This document shows positions 47,645 through 56,979 of a DNA stretch of 64,000 nucleotides, piece after piece. This DNA comes from Pseudomonas sp. NFACC02 (GTDB lineage: Bacteria; Pseudomonadota; Gammaproteobacteria; Pseudomonadales; Pseudomonadaceae): positions 62,001-126,000 of the forward strand of contig NZ_FOEO01000004.1 of the NCBI RefSeq assembly GCF_900110765.1. The letters are read 5' to 3'. Both the position numbers and the translations under genes were made by a program. Below the pieces are notes generated by a model. That model ran no database searches. It was not told the DNA's origin and was given only the letters and a program-made list of their open reading frames with translations. Position 1 is the stretch's first letter. Each line of letters opens with the position of its first letter.

Positions 47645-49252
47645 TCACATGCGGAACACGCCAAAGCGTGTTGCCTCGATGGGGGCGTTAAGGGCAGCGC
47701 TGATCGCCAGGGCCAGAATGTCGCGGGTCTGCGCCGGATCGATCACGCCGTCGTCCCACAACCGGGCGCTGGAGTAGTAGGGGTGACCCTGATGTTCGTA
47801 CTGGTCAAGAATCGGCTGTTTCAGTTTGGCTTCCTGCTCGGCGGTGAACGTCTGGCCGCCGCGTTCCGCTTGCTCCCGCTTGACCTGCACCAGGACGCCC
47901 GCCGCCTGTTCGCCGCCCATGACGCCGATGCGCGCGTTGGGCCACATCCACAGGAAGCGCGGGTCATAGGCGCGACCGCACATGCCGTAGTTCCCGGCGC
48001 CGAAGCTGCCGCCGATGATCACCGTGAACTTGGGGACCCTGGCGCACGCGACGGCGGTGACCAGCTTGGCCCCGTGCTTGGCGATGCCGCCTGCTTCGTA
48101 CTTCTGGCCGACCATGAAGCCGGTGATGTTTTGCAGGAAGAGCAGGGGAATGCCACGCTGGCAGGCCAGTTCGATGAAGTGCGCGCCTTTTTGCGCCGCT
48201 TCGGCGAACAGAATGCCGTTGTTGGCGAGGATTGCGATCGGGTAGCCATTCAGGTGGGCGAAACCACAGACCAGCGTGGTGCCGAACAGCGCCTTGAACT
48301 CATCGAACACCGAGCCATCGACCAGTCTGGCGATCACTTCGCGCACGTCGAACGGCTGCTTGGGATCGGCGGAAATCACGCCATACAGTTCGTCGCTGGG
48401 GTAAAGGGGCGCCTGTGGCGTTTGCCGTTGCAGCTCGCCCTGTTTGCGCCAGTTGAGGTGAGCGATGCTGCGGCGTGCCAGTTCCAGCGCATGTTCATCG
48501 CTGTCGGCATAGTGATCCGCGACGCCGGAGACTTTGCAGTGCACGTCGGCACCGCCCAGGTCTTCGGCGCTCACCACTTCGCCGGTGGCCGCTTTCACCA
48601 GCGGTGGCCCCGCCAGAAAGATGGTCGCCTGCTGGCGGACCATGATGGCTTCATCGGCCATCGCGGGCACATAAGCGCCGCCCGCTGTGCATGAGCCCAT
48701 GACCACCGCGATCTGCGGGATTCCCTGAGCACTCATGTTGGCCTGGTTGAAGAAGATGCGGCCGAAATGCTCGCGGTCCGGAAACACTTCGTCCTGGCGC
48801 GGCAGGTTGGCGCCACCGGAATCAACCAGGTAGATGCAGGGCAAGCGGTTTTGCTGGGCGATGGCCTGGGCGCGCAGGTGTTTTTTGACCGTCAGCGGGT
48901 AATACGAGCCGCCTTTCACCGTCGCGTCGTTGGCGATGATCATGCACTCGACGCCCTCGACCCGGCCAATGCCAGCGATCACGCCTGCGCACGGCACGTC
49001 CTCACCGTAAACGTCGTAAGCCGCCAACTGGCTGATTTCAAGAAACGCGGAGCCTGGGTCCAGCAATCGGTCGATGCGGTCGCGGGGTAACAGCTTGCCG
49101 CGTGAGGTATGGCGCTCTTGCGCGTTGGCGCCGCCGCCTTCGTGGACCTGCGCCAGCAACTGGCGCAAATCGTCGACCTGTTTTTGCAGGCTGGTACGGT
49201 TAGTGGAAAACTCCGCCGAGCGCGGATTGATGCGTGTGTGCAGGATTGCCAT
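47645..49252 (-). CDS. liuB: Methylcrotonyl-CoA carboxylase beta subunit
   Basis: A 535-residue carboxyltransferase from ATG 49252, which has a strong ggagg site at spacing 5. The N-terminal carboxyltransferase half contains [16 protein letters not shown], and the C-terminal half [19 protein letters not shown] with [10 protein letters not shown]. It pairs with LiuD in leucine breakdown. The liuA stop lies only 16 bp upstream, so translation is linked. Confidence 0.96.
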   Translation of the reverse strand: MAILHTRINPRSAEFSTNRTSLQKQVDDLRQLLAQVHEGGGANAQERHTSRGKLLPRDRIDRLLDPGSAFLEISQLAAYDVYGEDVPCAGVIAGIGRVEGVECMIIANDATVKGGSYYPLTVKKHLRAQAIAQQNRLPCIYLVDSGGANLPRQDEVFPDREHFGRIFFNQANMSAQGIPQIAVVMGSCTAGGAYVPAMADEAIMVRQQATIFLAGPPLVKAATGEVVSAEDLGGADVHCKVSGVADHYADSDEHALELARRSIAHLNWRKQGELQRQTPQAPLYPSDELYGVISADPKQPFDVREVIARLVDGSVFDEFKALFGTTLVCGFAHLNGYPIAILANNGILFAEAAQKGAHFIELACQRGIPLLFLQNITGFMVGQKYEAGGIAKHGAKLVTAVACARVPKFTVIIGGSFGAGNYGMCGRAYDPRFLWMWPNARIGVMGGEQAAGVLVQVKREQAERGGQTFTAEQEAKLKQPILDQYEHQGHPYYSSARLWDDGVIDPAQTRDILALAISAALNAPIEATRFGVFRM

Positions 49253-49268
49253 GCTGCCTCCGGCGCTG

Positions 49269-50432
49269 TCAGCGGGTTTCGTTGAACAATTCACGGCCGA
49301 TCAGCATCCGCCGGATTTCGCTGGTTCCAGCGCCGATCTCGTACAGCTTGGCATCCCGCAGCAGGCGTCCGGCAGGGAACTCATTGATGTAGCCGTTCCC
49401 GCCGAGGATCTGAATGGTGTCCAGTGCCATCTGGGTGGCGCGTTCTGCGCTGTAGAGAATGACGCCGGCGGCGTCCTTGCGGGTGGTTTCGCCACGCTCA
49501 CACGCCTGGGCCACGGCATACAGGTACGCGCGGCTGGCGTTGAGCTGGGTGTACATGTCGGCGACTTTGCCCTGGATCAACTGGAACTCGCCGATGCTCT
49601 GGCCGAACTGTTTGCGGTCATGGATGTAAGGCAGCACCACGTCCATGCACGCCTGCATGATCCCGGTCGGCCCGCCGGAGAGCACGACGCGTTCGTAATC
49701 CAGTCCGCTCATCAGCACTTTGACGCCGCCGTTCAACGCACCCAGCAGGTTTTCTTCCGGGACTTCCACGTCGTCGAAGAACAGCTCGCAGGTGTTCGAG
49801 CCGCGCATGCCCAATTTGTCGAACTTGTTGCTGCGCGAGAAGCCTTTCCAGTCACGCTCGACGATGAACGCGCTGATGCCGTGAGCGCCTTTTTCAAGGT
49901 CGGTCTTGGCGTAGATCACGTAGGTGTTGGCGTCCGGGCCGTTGGTGATCCAGGTCTTGCTGCCATTGAGCACGAACCGGTCACCGCGTTTGTCGGCGCG
50001 CAATTTCATCGACACGACGTCGGAACCGGCGTTGGGCTCGCTCATCGCAAGGGCGCCGACGTGTTCGCCGCTGATCAGCTTGGGGAGGTAGCGTGCTTTC
50101 TGTTCGGAATTGCCGTTGCGGTTGATCTGATTGACGCACAGATTCGAATGCGCCCCGTAGGAGAGTGCTACGGACGCAGAGCCGCGGCTGATTTCTTCCA
50201 TGGCAATCACGTGGGCCAGGTAACCCAGACCGGCGCCACCGTATTGTTCATCGACGGTGATGCCCAGCAGGCCCATCTCGCCGAATTTGCGCCACATGTC
50301 GGCCGGGAACAGGTTGTCTTTGTCGATCTGTGCAGCGCGAGGCGCAAGTTCAGCGACCACGAATGCCTGCACCTGATCGCGCAGCATGTCCAGCGTCTCG
50401 CCAAGGCCGAAATTGAGCGTGGGGTAATTCAT
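49269..50432 (-). CDS. liuA: Isovaleryl-CoA dehydrogenase
   Basis: A 387-residue acyl-CoA dehydrogenase. Motifs [10 protein letters not shown] and [11 protein letters not shown] (substrate/FAD contacts), [18 protein letters not shown] and [22 protein letters not shown] are seen. It catalyses FAD-dependent oxidation of isovaleryl-CoA to 3-methylcrotonyl-CoA. Start ATG 50432; the SD overlaps AAAAACAACAAGGG, so AACAACAA (50454-50447) is a probable Hfq/Crc site. A LiuR-type palindrome is 60 bp upstream. Confidence 0.95.
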   Translation of the reverse strand: MNYPTLNFGLGETLDMLRDQVQAFVVAELAPRAAQIDKDNLFPADMWRKFGEMGLLGITVDEQYGGAGLGYLAHVIAMEEISRGSASVALSYGAHSNLCVNQINRNGNSEQKARYLPKLISGEHVGALAMSEPNAGSDVVSMKLRADKRGDRFVLNGSKTWITNGPDANTYVIYAKTDLEKGAHGISAFIVERDWKGFSRSNKFDKLGMRGSNTCELFFDDVEVPEENLLGALNGGVKVLMSGLDYERVVLSGGPTGIMQACMDVVLPYIHDRKQFGQSIGEFQLIQGKVADMYTQLNASRAYLYAVAQACERGETTRKDAAGVILYSAERATQMALDTIQILGGNGYINEFPAGRLLRDAKLYEIGAGTSEIRRMLIGRELFNETR

Positions 50433-50491
50433 GAGACGGCGTTCCCTTGTTGTTTTTGGAGGGGCTGACAGAGGCAATATTCAGTGTCACC

Positions 50492-50507
50492 TTTACGTTA
50501 ACGTAAA
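50492..50507 (-). promoter_or_regulatory. LiuR operator in front of liuABCD
   Basis: The perfect 16-bp palindrome TTTACGTTAACGTAAA. It matches the dyad in front of liuR in its ACGT core and spacing (TTGACGTAAACGTCAA), and is the site type expected for the MerR-family regulator LiuR. Confidence 0.8.
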
Positions 50508-50604
50508 CCTTGGCTCAGGCCGATGTCAATGCAGCCGATGACCGGGGTTCAGGATTCGGGCGGGAGATCTGATGGGGGAGGAGAGAAACGTTTTTCGAAC
50601 GCCA

Positions 50605-50971
50605 GACAGCACGAAGGGGAGCCTGGGCTCCCCTTCAAGTTCAGTTGCATGCTCTTTTTTGTTTTTAGGCGGCCTGTTGTTGTTTTTGGTGGCCAGACCT
50701 TTTTTGCTTTTTTGAGCGACCCCCATGCGGGATCAAGAGCAAACGTATTTTTTTGAGCGCTGATACTGCTTCGATCTTGCGATTCAACCCGTTCGGTCGC
50801 TACCTGAAGGTAGTTTTATTGTTCTCGGTACGGTCGAGAGGCCAACGCCTCACAAAGCGATCCACTCCAAAAAAATCAGTTAGCTACGCCTCTGTCCGTG
50901 TTGTTCTTGTTATGTCAGAGCCGTTACGTCTTGTTTTTATTGGGTTGCTGCCATTTGTTATTTTTGTTGTA
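50605..50971 (-). ncRNA. crcY: CrcY/CrcX-type Hfq/Crc-sequestering small RNA
   Basis: An RNA of about 365 nt on the minus strand beginning near 50970 with ACAACAAAAATAACAA. Six clusters of AANAANAA-type motifs are spread along it (near 50970-50955, 50945-50930, 50920-50905, 50830-50815, 50692-50676 and 50668-50654). It ends with a GC-rich hairpin (50613-50636). A consensus sigma-54 promoter precedes it. It lies downstream of the HMG-CoA lyase gene, the recorded location of crcY in P. putida (next to mvaB). Such RNAs titrate Hfq/Crc away from catabolic mRNAs when preferred carbon is gone. The P. syringae homologue is called CrcX, so the letter is uncertain. 3' end approximate. Confidence 0.85.
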
Positions 50972-50981
50972 CGTAAGACAT

Positions 50982-50998
50982 AGCAGAAGCCATGCCAA
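50982..50998 (-). promoter_or_regulatory. Sigma-54 promoter of the CrcY-type RNA
   Basis: On the minus strand TTGGCATGGCTTCTGCT (50998-50982) has GG (-24) and GC (-12) exactly 10 bp apart and matches the consensus TTGGCACG-N4-TTGCT at all but a few positions. The RNA would start about 12 bp downstream. Confidence 0.85.
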
Positions 50999-51090
50999 CT
51001 TTTTATGAATCCTGGCGAGAGCCCGGAAAACGGGGCTTCGGAGAAAAATTTGAAATCGGTGGGTCTTTGAAATCGTGACCCGGTGTTTCC

Positions 51091-51133
51091 GTGTTACCCG
51101 TTTTCGGTGTCTCAATACCGACGAGGGTAACAC
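51091..51133. promoter_or_regulatory. Candidate CbrB activator sites upstream of the sigma-54 promoter
   Basis: GTGTTACCC (51091-51099) and its perfect inverted copy GGGTAACAC (51125-51133), 25 bp apart, lie 95-140 bp upstream of the -24 box, the distance typical of sigma-54 activators. From memory CbrB recognises TGTTAC/GTAACA-type repeats, but this was not checked. Confidence 0.6.
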
Positions 51134-51154
51134 TGTGTGACAAGTTGTCGCACG

Positions 51155-52054
51155 TCAGCCCGACAAACGTGCTTTCGCCACCCGCGAACCGTTGGCCCGG
51201 CCGAGCACGTCGCTGATGCGTTGCCCGGCGGCAATCAGCATGTCCAGATTCACACCGGTGTCGATGCCCAGCCCCATGAGCATGTAAAGCACATCCTCGG
51301 TGGCGACATTGCCCGTGGCCCCTTTGGCGTAGGGACAGCCGCCCAGCCCGGCGACCGAGCTGTCGAAGACCTGAATGCCTTCCAGCAGACTCGCGTAGAG
51401 GTTGGCCAGCGCCTGACCGTAGGTGTCGTGGAAATGCCCGGCCAGTTTGCTGCGCGGTATCTGGCCGGCGACCTCATTGAACAACTCGCGCGTGGCGCCT
51501 GGCGTCCCCGTGCCGATGGTGTCGCCGAGTGACACTTCGTAACAGCCCATGGCAAACAGTTCATTGGCCACGGCAGCGACCTGTTTGGGCGACACAGTGC
51601 CTTCATAGGGGCAACCCAGCACGCAGGACACGTAACCACGCACCCTGATGCCGTGCAGACGAGCGGCTTCCATGATCGGCAGAAACCGATCCAGGCTCTC
51701 GCTGATCGAGCAGTTTATGTTGCGCTGGGAAAAGGATTCCGAGGCGGCGGCAAACACCGCAACCTCCTTGACGCCTGCGGTCAATGCGTCTTCAAAACCG
51801 CGCAGGTTAGGCGCGAGCGCGGCATAGGTGACGCATTCCTTTTTCTCAATGCCGGCGAACACGTCTGCGGAGCCTGCCATTTGCGGCACCCATTTGGGCG
51901 AGACGAAGCTACCGACTTCGATGTAGCCAAGACCGGCCTGGGTCAGGTCATTCACCAGGCGGATTTTGTCGGCGACATCGATCGGACGGGCTTCATTCTG
52001 CAGGCCGTCCCTTGGGCCGACCTCTACCAGGCGTACGCGTTGTGGGAGGGGCAT
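51155..52054 (-). CDS. liuE: Hydroxymethylglutaryl-CoA lyase
   Basis: A 299-residue TIM-barrel lyase. Motifs EVGPRDGLQNE near the start, VLGCPYEG, GTGTPGATRELFN, and GLGGCPYAKGATGNVATED with the conserved GGCPYA cysteine. It splits HMG-CoA into acetyl-CoA and acetoacetate, the last step of leucine catabolism (also named mvaB). It follows liuR with a 50-bp gap, so it is probably in a liuR-liuE unit. The RNA gene lies between it and liuA. Confidence 0.95.
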   Translation of the reverse strand: MPLPQRVRLVEVGPRDGLQNEARPIDVADKIRLVNDLTQAGLGYIEVGSFVSPKWVPQMAGSADVFAGIEKKECVTYAALAPNLRGFEDALTAGVKEVAVFAAASESFSQRNINCSISESLDRFLPIMEAARLHGIRVRGYVSCVLGCPYEGTVSPKQVAAVANELFAMGCYEVSLGDTIGTGTPGATRELFNEVAGQIPRSKLAGHFHDTYGQALANLYASLLEGIQVFDSSVAGLGGCPYAKGATGNVATEDVLYMLMGLGIDTGVNLDMLIAAGQRISDVLGRANGSRVAKARLSG

Positions 52055-52104
52055 GGCAGGTATCCTTTATCAACGACTTTCCAGGTATGGAATGTATCTT
52101 TCTG

Positions 52105-52488
52105 TTATTGAACGGTTTTTTTCAGCGCCGCCTTGCAGCGTTCTTCAGCGGTATCCAGCTCCAGCTTCATTTGCTCAATGTCCAGCAGCTGTTGATCGAG
52201 CTGGGCGCGGCGCTCTGCAATCTTCACGAGCATGGTGGTGAGTTGCTTCTGGTTATCCCCGGTCGGGTCGTAAAGGCCGATCAGATCACGGCACTCGGCA
52301 AGCGAGAAGCCGATGCGCTTGCCGCGCAGGATCAACTTGAGTGTGACCTTATCGCGCGCCGAATAGATGCGCTCCAGGCCACGCCTTTCGGGACTCAGCA
52401 TGCCTTGTTCTTCGTAAAAGCGGATGGTGCGCGTGGTGATGTCCAGCTCGCGCGCCAGGTCGGAGATACTGTAAGTCGGATTGCTCAT
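52105..52488 (-). CDS. liuR: MerR-family regulator LiuR
   Basis: A 127-residue MerR-family protein. The N-terminal winged helix reads YSISDLARELDITTRTIRFYEEQGML, and a coiled dimer helix occupies the C-terminal half. It is the local regulator of leucine/isovalerate catabolism in gamma-proteobacteria. Its predicted operators stand before itself and before liuA. It has no metal-binding cysteine pair, so it should sense a metabolite rather than metal. Confidence 0.92.
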   Translation of the reverse strand: MSNPTYSISDLARELDITTRTIRFYEEQGMLSPERRGLERIYSARDKVTLKLILRGKRIGFSLAECRDLIGLYDPTGDNQKQLTTMLVKIAERRAQLDQQLLDIEQMKLELDTAEERCKAALKKTVQ

Positions 52489-52532
52489 GGAGAGGCTCTT
52501 GCGAAAAAGGCGTCGAGCTAACGTACGGCGAC

Positions 52533-52550
52533 CTTGACGTAAACGTCAAG
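52533..52550 (-). promoter_or_regulatory. LiuR operator/promoter in front of liuR
   Basis: The 18-bp palindrome CTTGACGTAAACGTCAAG, 45 bp before the liuR ATG. On the minus strand TTGACG can serve as -35 with a TACGTT-like -10 about 18 bp further, the long spacer typical of MerR-type promoters. Confidence 0.8.
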
Positions 52551-52665
52551 CTGGCATGAGCACCATCATTCGATCTGTAACGGACGGCGGGAGGGTGCAG
52601 GCGTCATGTCAGAACGCCCGAAACGCTGACATGGCGCCGGGCAACCAACAAGTTCATGGCGTGAA

Positions 52666-52692
52666 ATAGCTCTAACTGACGTTAAGAGCTAT
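52666..52692 (-). terminator. Hairpin downstream of the LysR gene
   Basis: ATAGCTCTTAAC with inverted partner GTTAGAGCTAT (one unpaired base), followed by TTTC on the minus strand. The T tract is short, so this is a weak terminator call. Confidence 0.45.
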
Positions 52693-52712
52693 AGATAACC
52701 AATTGATTTAAT

Positions 52713-53660
52713 TTATTTAACTGCTCCTTCAAGTGATCTCTCAAGTTTCCTTTCCTGAGCGACAACCAGTTGGCAAAGCTCGATGATCTGCTCGCGCATC
52801 CATCGGTTCGCCGGATCCTGGTCAGTGCTTTCGTGCCAGTACAGATGGGTTTCCACGGCGGGCACATCGTTCACGGGCAAGTGCACGTAATGCAGGTCGT
52901 TACGGCGCGCGAAGCGTTCCGGAACGGTCATGACCATGTCAGTCTGTTGCAACACTTGTGACGCCATCAGGTAATGCTGCGAACGCAGGGCGACTTTGCG
53001 TTGAATACCCATTTTCCCCAGTGCCAGGTCCACATAACCCAAACCGCTGCGGCGACTGGAAATGTGAATGTGGGCGACTGACAGATAGTCATCCAGGCTA
53101 ATGGCCGTCTTACCGGCCAGCGGATGGCCTCTGCGCATGGCGCATACAAAGTTGTCTTCCATCAACTTGACATGCCGCACTTGCGGATCGGTGTTGAGCG
53201 GCGCGTCCACCGCAAAGTCAAGCCGTCCAGCCGCGAGTTCTTTGGTGGTTTCCCGGCGTTTGGACAGAAAGCTTTCGATGGTCACTGCAGGCGCGAGTCG
53301 ACGAAGCCGTTGAAACAGCGCCGGCAAGATAATCGCCTCGGTCAGGTCGGTCATGCTGATGCGGTAGTTCTTGTTGGCCTGCAGCGGATTGAAGGTACGA
53401 CTCTCCTGCACCGAAACCCGTAACAGCGAGAGGGCATTACGCACGGGACCGATGATGTTCTGCGCCATCGGCGTGGGCACCATGCCTTGAGCCGTGCGGA
53501 CGAACAGAGGGTCATTGAAGGTTTCCCGCAAACGCGCGAGGGCATTGGAAACCGCAGGTTGGGTGATGCCGACGATCTGACCGGCGCGGGTCAGATTGGC
53601 TTCCGTATAGATGGCGTCAAACACAATAAAGAGATTGAGATCGACCTTGCTCAGGTTCAT
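52713..53660 (-). CDS. LysR-family regulator of the divergent acyl-CoA dehydrogenase
   Basis: A protein of 315 residues from ATG 53660 (gagg upstream; earlier in-frame starts lack a site). The helix-turn-helix reads DAIYTEANLTRAGQIVGITQPAVSNALARLR, the LeuO/NodD-like branch in which N-termini begin with a LNLF segment. The effector domain shows GRLDFAVDAPLNTDPQV. Its divergent position (192 bp between starts) makes the acyl-CoA dehydrogenase its probable target. Confidence 0.92.
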   Translation of the reverse strand: MNLSKVDLNLFIVFDAIYTEANLTRAGQIVGITQPAVSNALARLRETFNDPLFVRTAQGMVPTPMAQNIIGPVRNALSLLRVSVQESRTFNPLQANKNYRISMTDLTEAIILPALFQRLRRLAPAVTIESFLSKRRETTKELAAGRLDFAVDAPLNTDPQVRHVKLMEDNFVCAMRRGHPLAGKTAISLDDYLSVAHIHISSRRSGLGYVDLALGKMGIQRKVALRSQHYLMASQVLQQTDMVMTVPERFARRNDLHYVHLPVNDVPAVETHLYWHESTDQDPANRWMREQIIELCQLVVAQERKLERSLEGAVK

Positions 53661-53741
53661 TGCTGTGCGCCTCATGCTGCTTTTGTTATAGGTCTGTCGT
53701 TTGGTCCCGACTTGGCACTGTCGTTCAAGAAGTGGCGTGAT

Positions 53742-53756
53742 CATATATCGGTTATG
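53742..53756. promoter_or_regulatory. Candidate LysR operator
   Basis: CATA-N7-TATG dyad (53742-53756) in the divergent region between the LysR gene and the acyl-CoA dehydrogenase gene. The size and position suit a LysR-type T-N11-A site, but the signal is weak. Confidence 0.3.
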
Positions 53757-53852
53757 AATGTTAATACACGCCGAGAATAGGTTAGATAAATGGAAAGGCC
53801 TGCTCTAGCATCGTCCCATGACTTGAATCACCTCATCAGAAGGTAGCTGCCC

Positions 53853-55085
53853 ATGGATTTCGCTTACTCCCCCAAGGTCCAGGAACTGCGCGAGCGCGTG
53901 ACCGCGTTCATGGACGCACACGTTTACCCGGCCGAACCTGTGTTCGAACGGCAGGTGGCAGAAGGGGACCGTTGGCAGCCGACGGCGATCATGGAGGAGC
54001 TCAAGGCGCGGGCAAAAGCCGAAGGGTTGTGGAACCTGTTTCTGCCCGAATCGGAACGGGGTGCCGGGCTGACCAACCTTGAATACGCACCGCTGGCGGA
54101 GATCATGGGCCGGTCTTTATTAGGGCCTGAGCCGTTCAACTGCTCGGCGCCCGACACCGGCAACATGGAAGTGCTCGTGCGTTACGCCAGCGAGGCGCAG
54201 AAACAGCAATGGCTGGAGCCGTTGCTGCGTGGCGAAATTCGCTCGGCGTTCGCGATGACCGAGCCGGACGTCGCCTCGTCGGACGCCACCAACATGGCGG
54301 CCCGTGCGGAGCGCGACGGCGACGAGTGGGTGATCAACGGTCGCAAATGGTGGACGTCGGGCGCCTGCGACCCGCGCTGCAAAATCATGATTTTCATGGG
54401 CTTGAGCAACCCTGACGGACCTCGTCATCAGCAGCACTCGATGATTCTGGTGCCCACTGATGCGCCGGGCGTGAAGATCGTGCGGCCGCTGCCGGTGTTC
54501 GGCTACGACGACGCGCCCCACGGTCATGCTGAAGTGCTGTTCGATAACGTACGCGTGCCGTACGACAACGTGTTGCTGGGCGAGGGCCGCGGGTTTGAGA
54601 TCGCTCAAGGGCGTTTAGGCCCTGGGCGGATTCACCACTGCATGCGTTCAATCGGCATGGCTGAGCGTGCACTGGAGTTGATGTGCAAACGGTCGGTTGA
54701 GCGTACGGCGTTCGGCCGACCCCTGGCGCGGCTGGGCGGCAACATCGACAAGATTGCCGACTCGCGCATGGAGATCGACATGGCGCGCCTGCTGACGCTG
54801 AAAGCGGCGTACATGATGGACACCGTCGGGAACAAAGTCGCCAAAAGCGAAATCGCGCAAATCAAGGTGGTTGCGCCGAATGTGGCGTTGAGGGTTATCG
54901 ACCGGGCGATCCAGATCCACGGCGGAGCGGGGGTATCTGGCGATTTCCCGCTGGCCTACATGTATGCAATGCAACGCACCCTGCGATTGGCCGACGGCCC
55001 GGATGAAGTCCACCGCGCTGCGATCGGTAAATACGAAATCGGCAAGTACGTGCCCAAAGAAATGATGCGCAGCGAGCATCGCTGA
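53853..55085 (+). CDS. Acyl-CoA dehydrogenase (ACAD10/11-like)
   Basis: A 410-residue flavin dehydrogenase. [51 protein letters not shown] and [19 protein letters not shown] are seen, a pattern of the ACAD10/11-type group. It oxidises acyl-CoA (chain unknown) and passes electrons to electron-transfer flavoprotein. The start has aagg at spacing 10. It stands alone opposite a LysR gene, so it may be induced by its acyl or fatty acid substrate. Confidence 0.92.
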   Translation: MDFAYSPKVQELRERVTAFMDAHVYPAEPVFERQVAEGDRWQPTAIMEELKARAKAEGLWNLFLPESERGAGLTNLEYAPLAEIMGRSLLGPEPFNCSAPDTGNMEVLVRYASEAQKQQWLEPLLRGEIRSAFAMTEPDVASSDATNMAARAERDGDEWVINGRKWWTSGACDPRCKIMIFMGLSNPDGPRHQQHSMILVPTDAPGVKIVRPLPVFGYDDAPHGHAEVLFDNVRVPYDNVLLGEGRGFEIAQGRLGPGRIHHCMRSIGMAERALELMCKRSVERTAFGRPLARLGGNIDKIADSRMEIDMARLLTLKAAYMMDTVGNKVAKSEIAQIKVVAPNVALRVIDRAIQIHGGAGVSGDFPLAYMYAMQRTLRLADGPDEVHRAAIGKYEIGKYVPKEMMRSEHR

Positions 55086-55156
55086 TCCGGCCAAGCCTTT
55101 GGGGCATCAGGGGCCAGGGAGGGCGGAGAACAAGCCTGCGGCGTTACGGCGAGGTG

Positions 55157-55182
55157 ACAGCCACTCACGGGTCAGTGGCTGT
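55157..55182. terminator. Hairpin between convergent genes
   Basis: ACAGCCACT (55157-55165) pairs with AGTGGCTGT (55174-55182). No T tract follows on either side, so the call as a terminator is weak. Confidence 0.35.
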
Positions 55183-55235
55183 TCAGGATGGATGCCGGAC
55201 GAAGGAGCGCCGCCGAGACTCAGCCCCCACTCAGT

Positions 55236-56048
55236 TCAACTCAGTTCAAGCCAGATCGGCGCATGATCCGAGGGTTTCTCCATGGCGCGCAGGTCGTAAT
55301 CCACGCCAGCGGCCTGGATGCGTGGCTGCAGGCCATGGGACGCCAGAATCAGGTCGATGCGCAGGCCGCGCTTGGGCTCGTCTTCGAAGCCGCGGCTGCG
55401 GTAATCGAACCAGCTGAACTGGTCCACCACTTCCGGGTACAGATGACGGAAGCTGTCCACCAGCCCCCAGTTCTTGAGCCTGGCCATCCACTCGCGCTCT
55501 TCCGGAAGGAAGCTGCACTTGCCGGTTTTCAGCCAGCGCCTGGCGTTGTCCGGACCGATGCCGATGTCGCTGTCTTCTGGCGAAATGTTGACGTCGCCCA
55601 TGACCACCAGTGGCTGATCGTTGGAGAACCGGGTTTCCAGCAGTTGCTGAAGGTCGGCATAGAACTTGGTCTTTGCCGGAAATTTGGTGGGGTGGTCACG
55701 GCTTTCGCCCTGCGGGAAGTAGCCGTTCATGATCGTCACTGGCAGGCCGTTGCGGTCGGCGTAGGTGCCCCAGATGAATCGCCGCTGGGCGTCTTCGTCG
55801 TCGGTGTCAAAGCCTTTATGAAGCGACAGAGGCGCCAGGCGAGAGAGCAGGGCAACGCCGTAGTGACCTTTCTGCCCGTGGAAGTGCACGTGGTAGCCCA
55901 GCGCTTCGATTTCGGCTTGCGGGAACTGATCGTCCGAGACCTTGGTTTCCTGGAGGCCAATGACGTCAGGCTGGTGTTTTTCAATCAGCGCCGCCAACTG
56001 ATGCGGGCGGGCACGCAGGCCGTTGATGTTGAAAGACACAATTTTCAT
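55236..56048 (-). CDS. xthA: Exodeoxyribonuclease III
   Basis: A 270-residue AP endonuclease/3'-exonuclease. [26 protein letters not shown] (metal-binding Glu), [13 protein letters not shown] and [27 protein letters not shown] and SDHAPIW carry the catalytic and metal residues of the EEP superfamily. It acts in base excision repair. ATG 56048 has agga at spacing about 10. It is convergent with the acyl-CoA dehydrogenase gene and divergent from a GNAT gene. Confidence 0.95.
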   Translation of the reverse strand: MKIVSFNINGLRARPHQLAALIEKHQPDVIGLQETKVSDDQFPQAEIEALGYHVHFHGQKGHYGVALLSRLAPLSLHKGFDTDDEDAQRRFIWGTYADRNGLPVTIMNGYFPQGESRDHPTKFPAKTKFYADLQQLLETRFSNDQPLVVMGDVNISPEDSDIGIGPDNARRWLKTGKCSFLPEEREWMARLKNWGLVDSFRHLYPEVVDQFSWFDYRSRGFEDEPKRGLRIDLILASHGLQPRIQAAGVDYDLRAMEKPSDHAPIWLELS

Positions 56049-56261
56049 AGACGGCAGTCCTGGCAAAAAACAAACAGCGATGCTAGCTGACCTGCCTGCC
56101 AACGGCCAGTCTCACGGCCAATCTCCGTCATCGTCGGACTGCTACGCTGTGGGGAATGACTGGAAAGTCGTTGGAACTGTCATCACGGCCCACCACTCGA
56201 ACGCTTGGTACCATGAACCCGCCCTTACGTGGCGGGTCGTCATCGAAAGGGACACGATTAC

Positions 56262-56912
56262 ATGCCTGAATCAGCGAATGCACCGGCCGACATCCGTCAA
56301 CTGGACAGCGGTTATTCCCGCGAAGCTCGGTCGTTGCTGTACCAGGCGTACCGGCATGAGCCGAGCTTCGGTTATTTGTTCGAATCGGGCCGGCCCGGGT
56401 ATGAACACCGGGTGCGCGCAACCGTTCGCGAATTGGTGAAGCAGCACTTCCTGCAGGACATGCCGGCACTTGGGCTGTTTGTCGAGGACCGGCTGGTGGG
56501 CGTGGCCCTCATTGCGCCGCCGCAACGGCGTCTGGGCATCACCGAAAGCTGGGCGTGGCGGCTGCGGATGGTGATGAGCACCGGACTTCGTTGTACCCAA
56601 CGATACCTGGAGTATTACCAGGCCGTACTGGCGTGCCTGCCTTCCGATGCCGTTCACGTCCTTCCACTGCTCGGCATTCACCCCGATTTCCAGGGTCAGC
56701 ACTACGGTGAGCAATTGCTGCAAGCGCTGCACGACTGGTGCGCCGTGGACGAGCACTCAAAGGGGATCGTGCTGGACACCGGCAATGAACATTATCTGGC
56801 GTTCTACAAACGACAGGGTTATGAGGAAATTGGAGAAGTGGCTGTAGGACCTATCCGAGAGCACGTCTTTTTTCACCCAAATCCTCAAGTTTCAATGGCT
56901 TCCATGGCCTGA
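56262..56912 (+). CDS. GNAT family N-acetyltransferase
   Basis: A protein of 216 residues from ATG 56262 (aaaggga at spacing 9). The acetyl-CoA loop is in LLGIHPDFQGQHYGEQLLQALHDW; the second-half KRQGYEEIGE motif is typical of GNATs. Residues 20-120 hold RHEPSFGYLF and VEDRLVGVALI. The acceptor is unknown. A small gap (67 bp) separates it from tamA. Confidence 0.87.
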   Translation: MPESANAPADIRQLDSGYSREARSLLYQAYRHEPSFGYLFESGRPGYEHRVRATVRELVKQHFLQDMPALGLFVEDRLVGVALIAPPQRRLGITESWAWRLRMVMSTGLRCTQRYLEYYQAVLACLPSDAVHVLPLLGIHPDFQGQHYGEQLLQALHDWCAVDEHSKGIVLDTGNEHYLAFYKRQGYEEIGEVAVGPIREHVFFHPNPQVSMASMA

Positions 56913-56979
56913 CCGCGAATCTTTTGTCCACCCCTGCGGGTTCCAGAAGCACCCGCCGCTCGTGTTAGCATCCGCGCCT

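Noticed and set aside
50526..50726. Minus-strand ORF of 66 residues (starts MGVAQKSKKG)
   Set aside because: It lies within the CrcY-type RNA, is lysine/asparagine rich because the RNA is A-rich, and has no ribosome binding site.
50753..50983. Plus-strand ORF of 76 residues in the same gap
   Set aside because: It is antisense to the regulatory RNA and has no ribosome binding site or domain.
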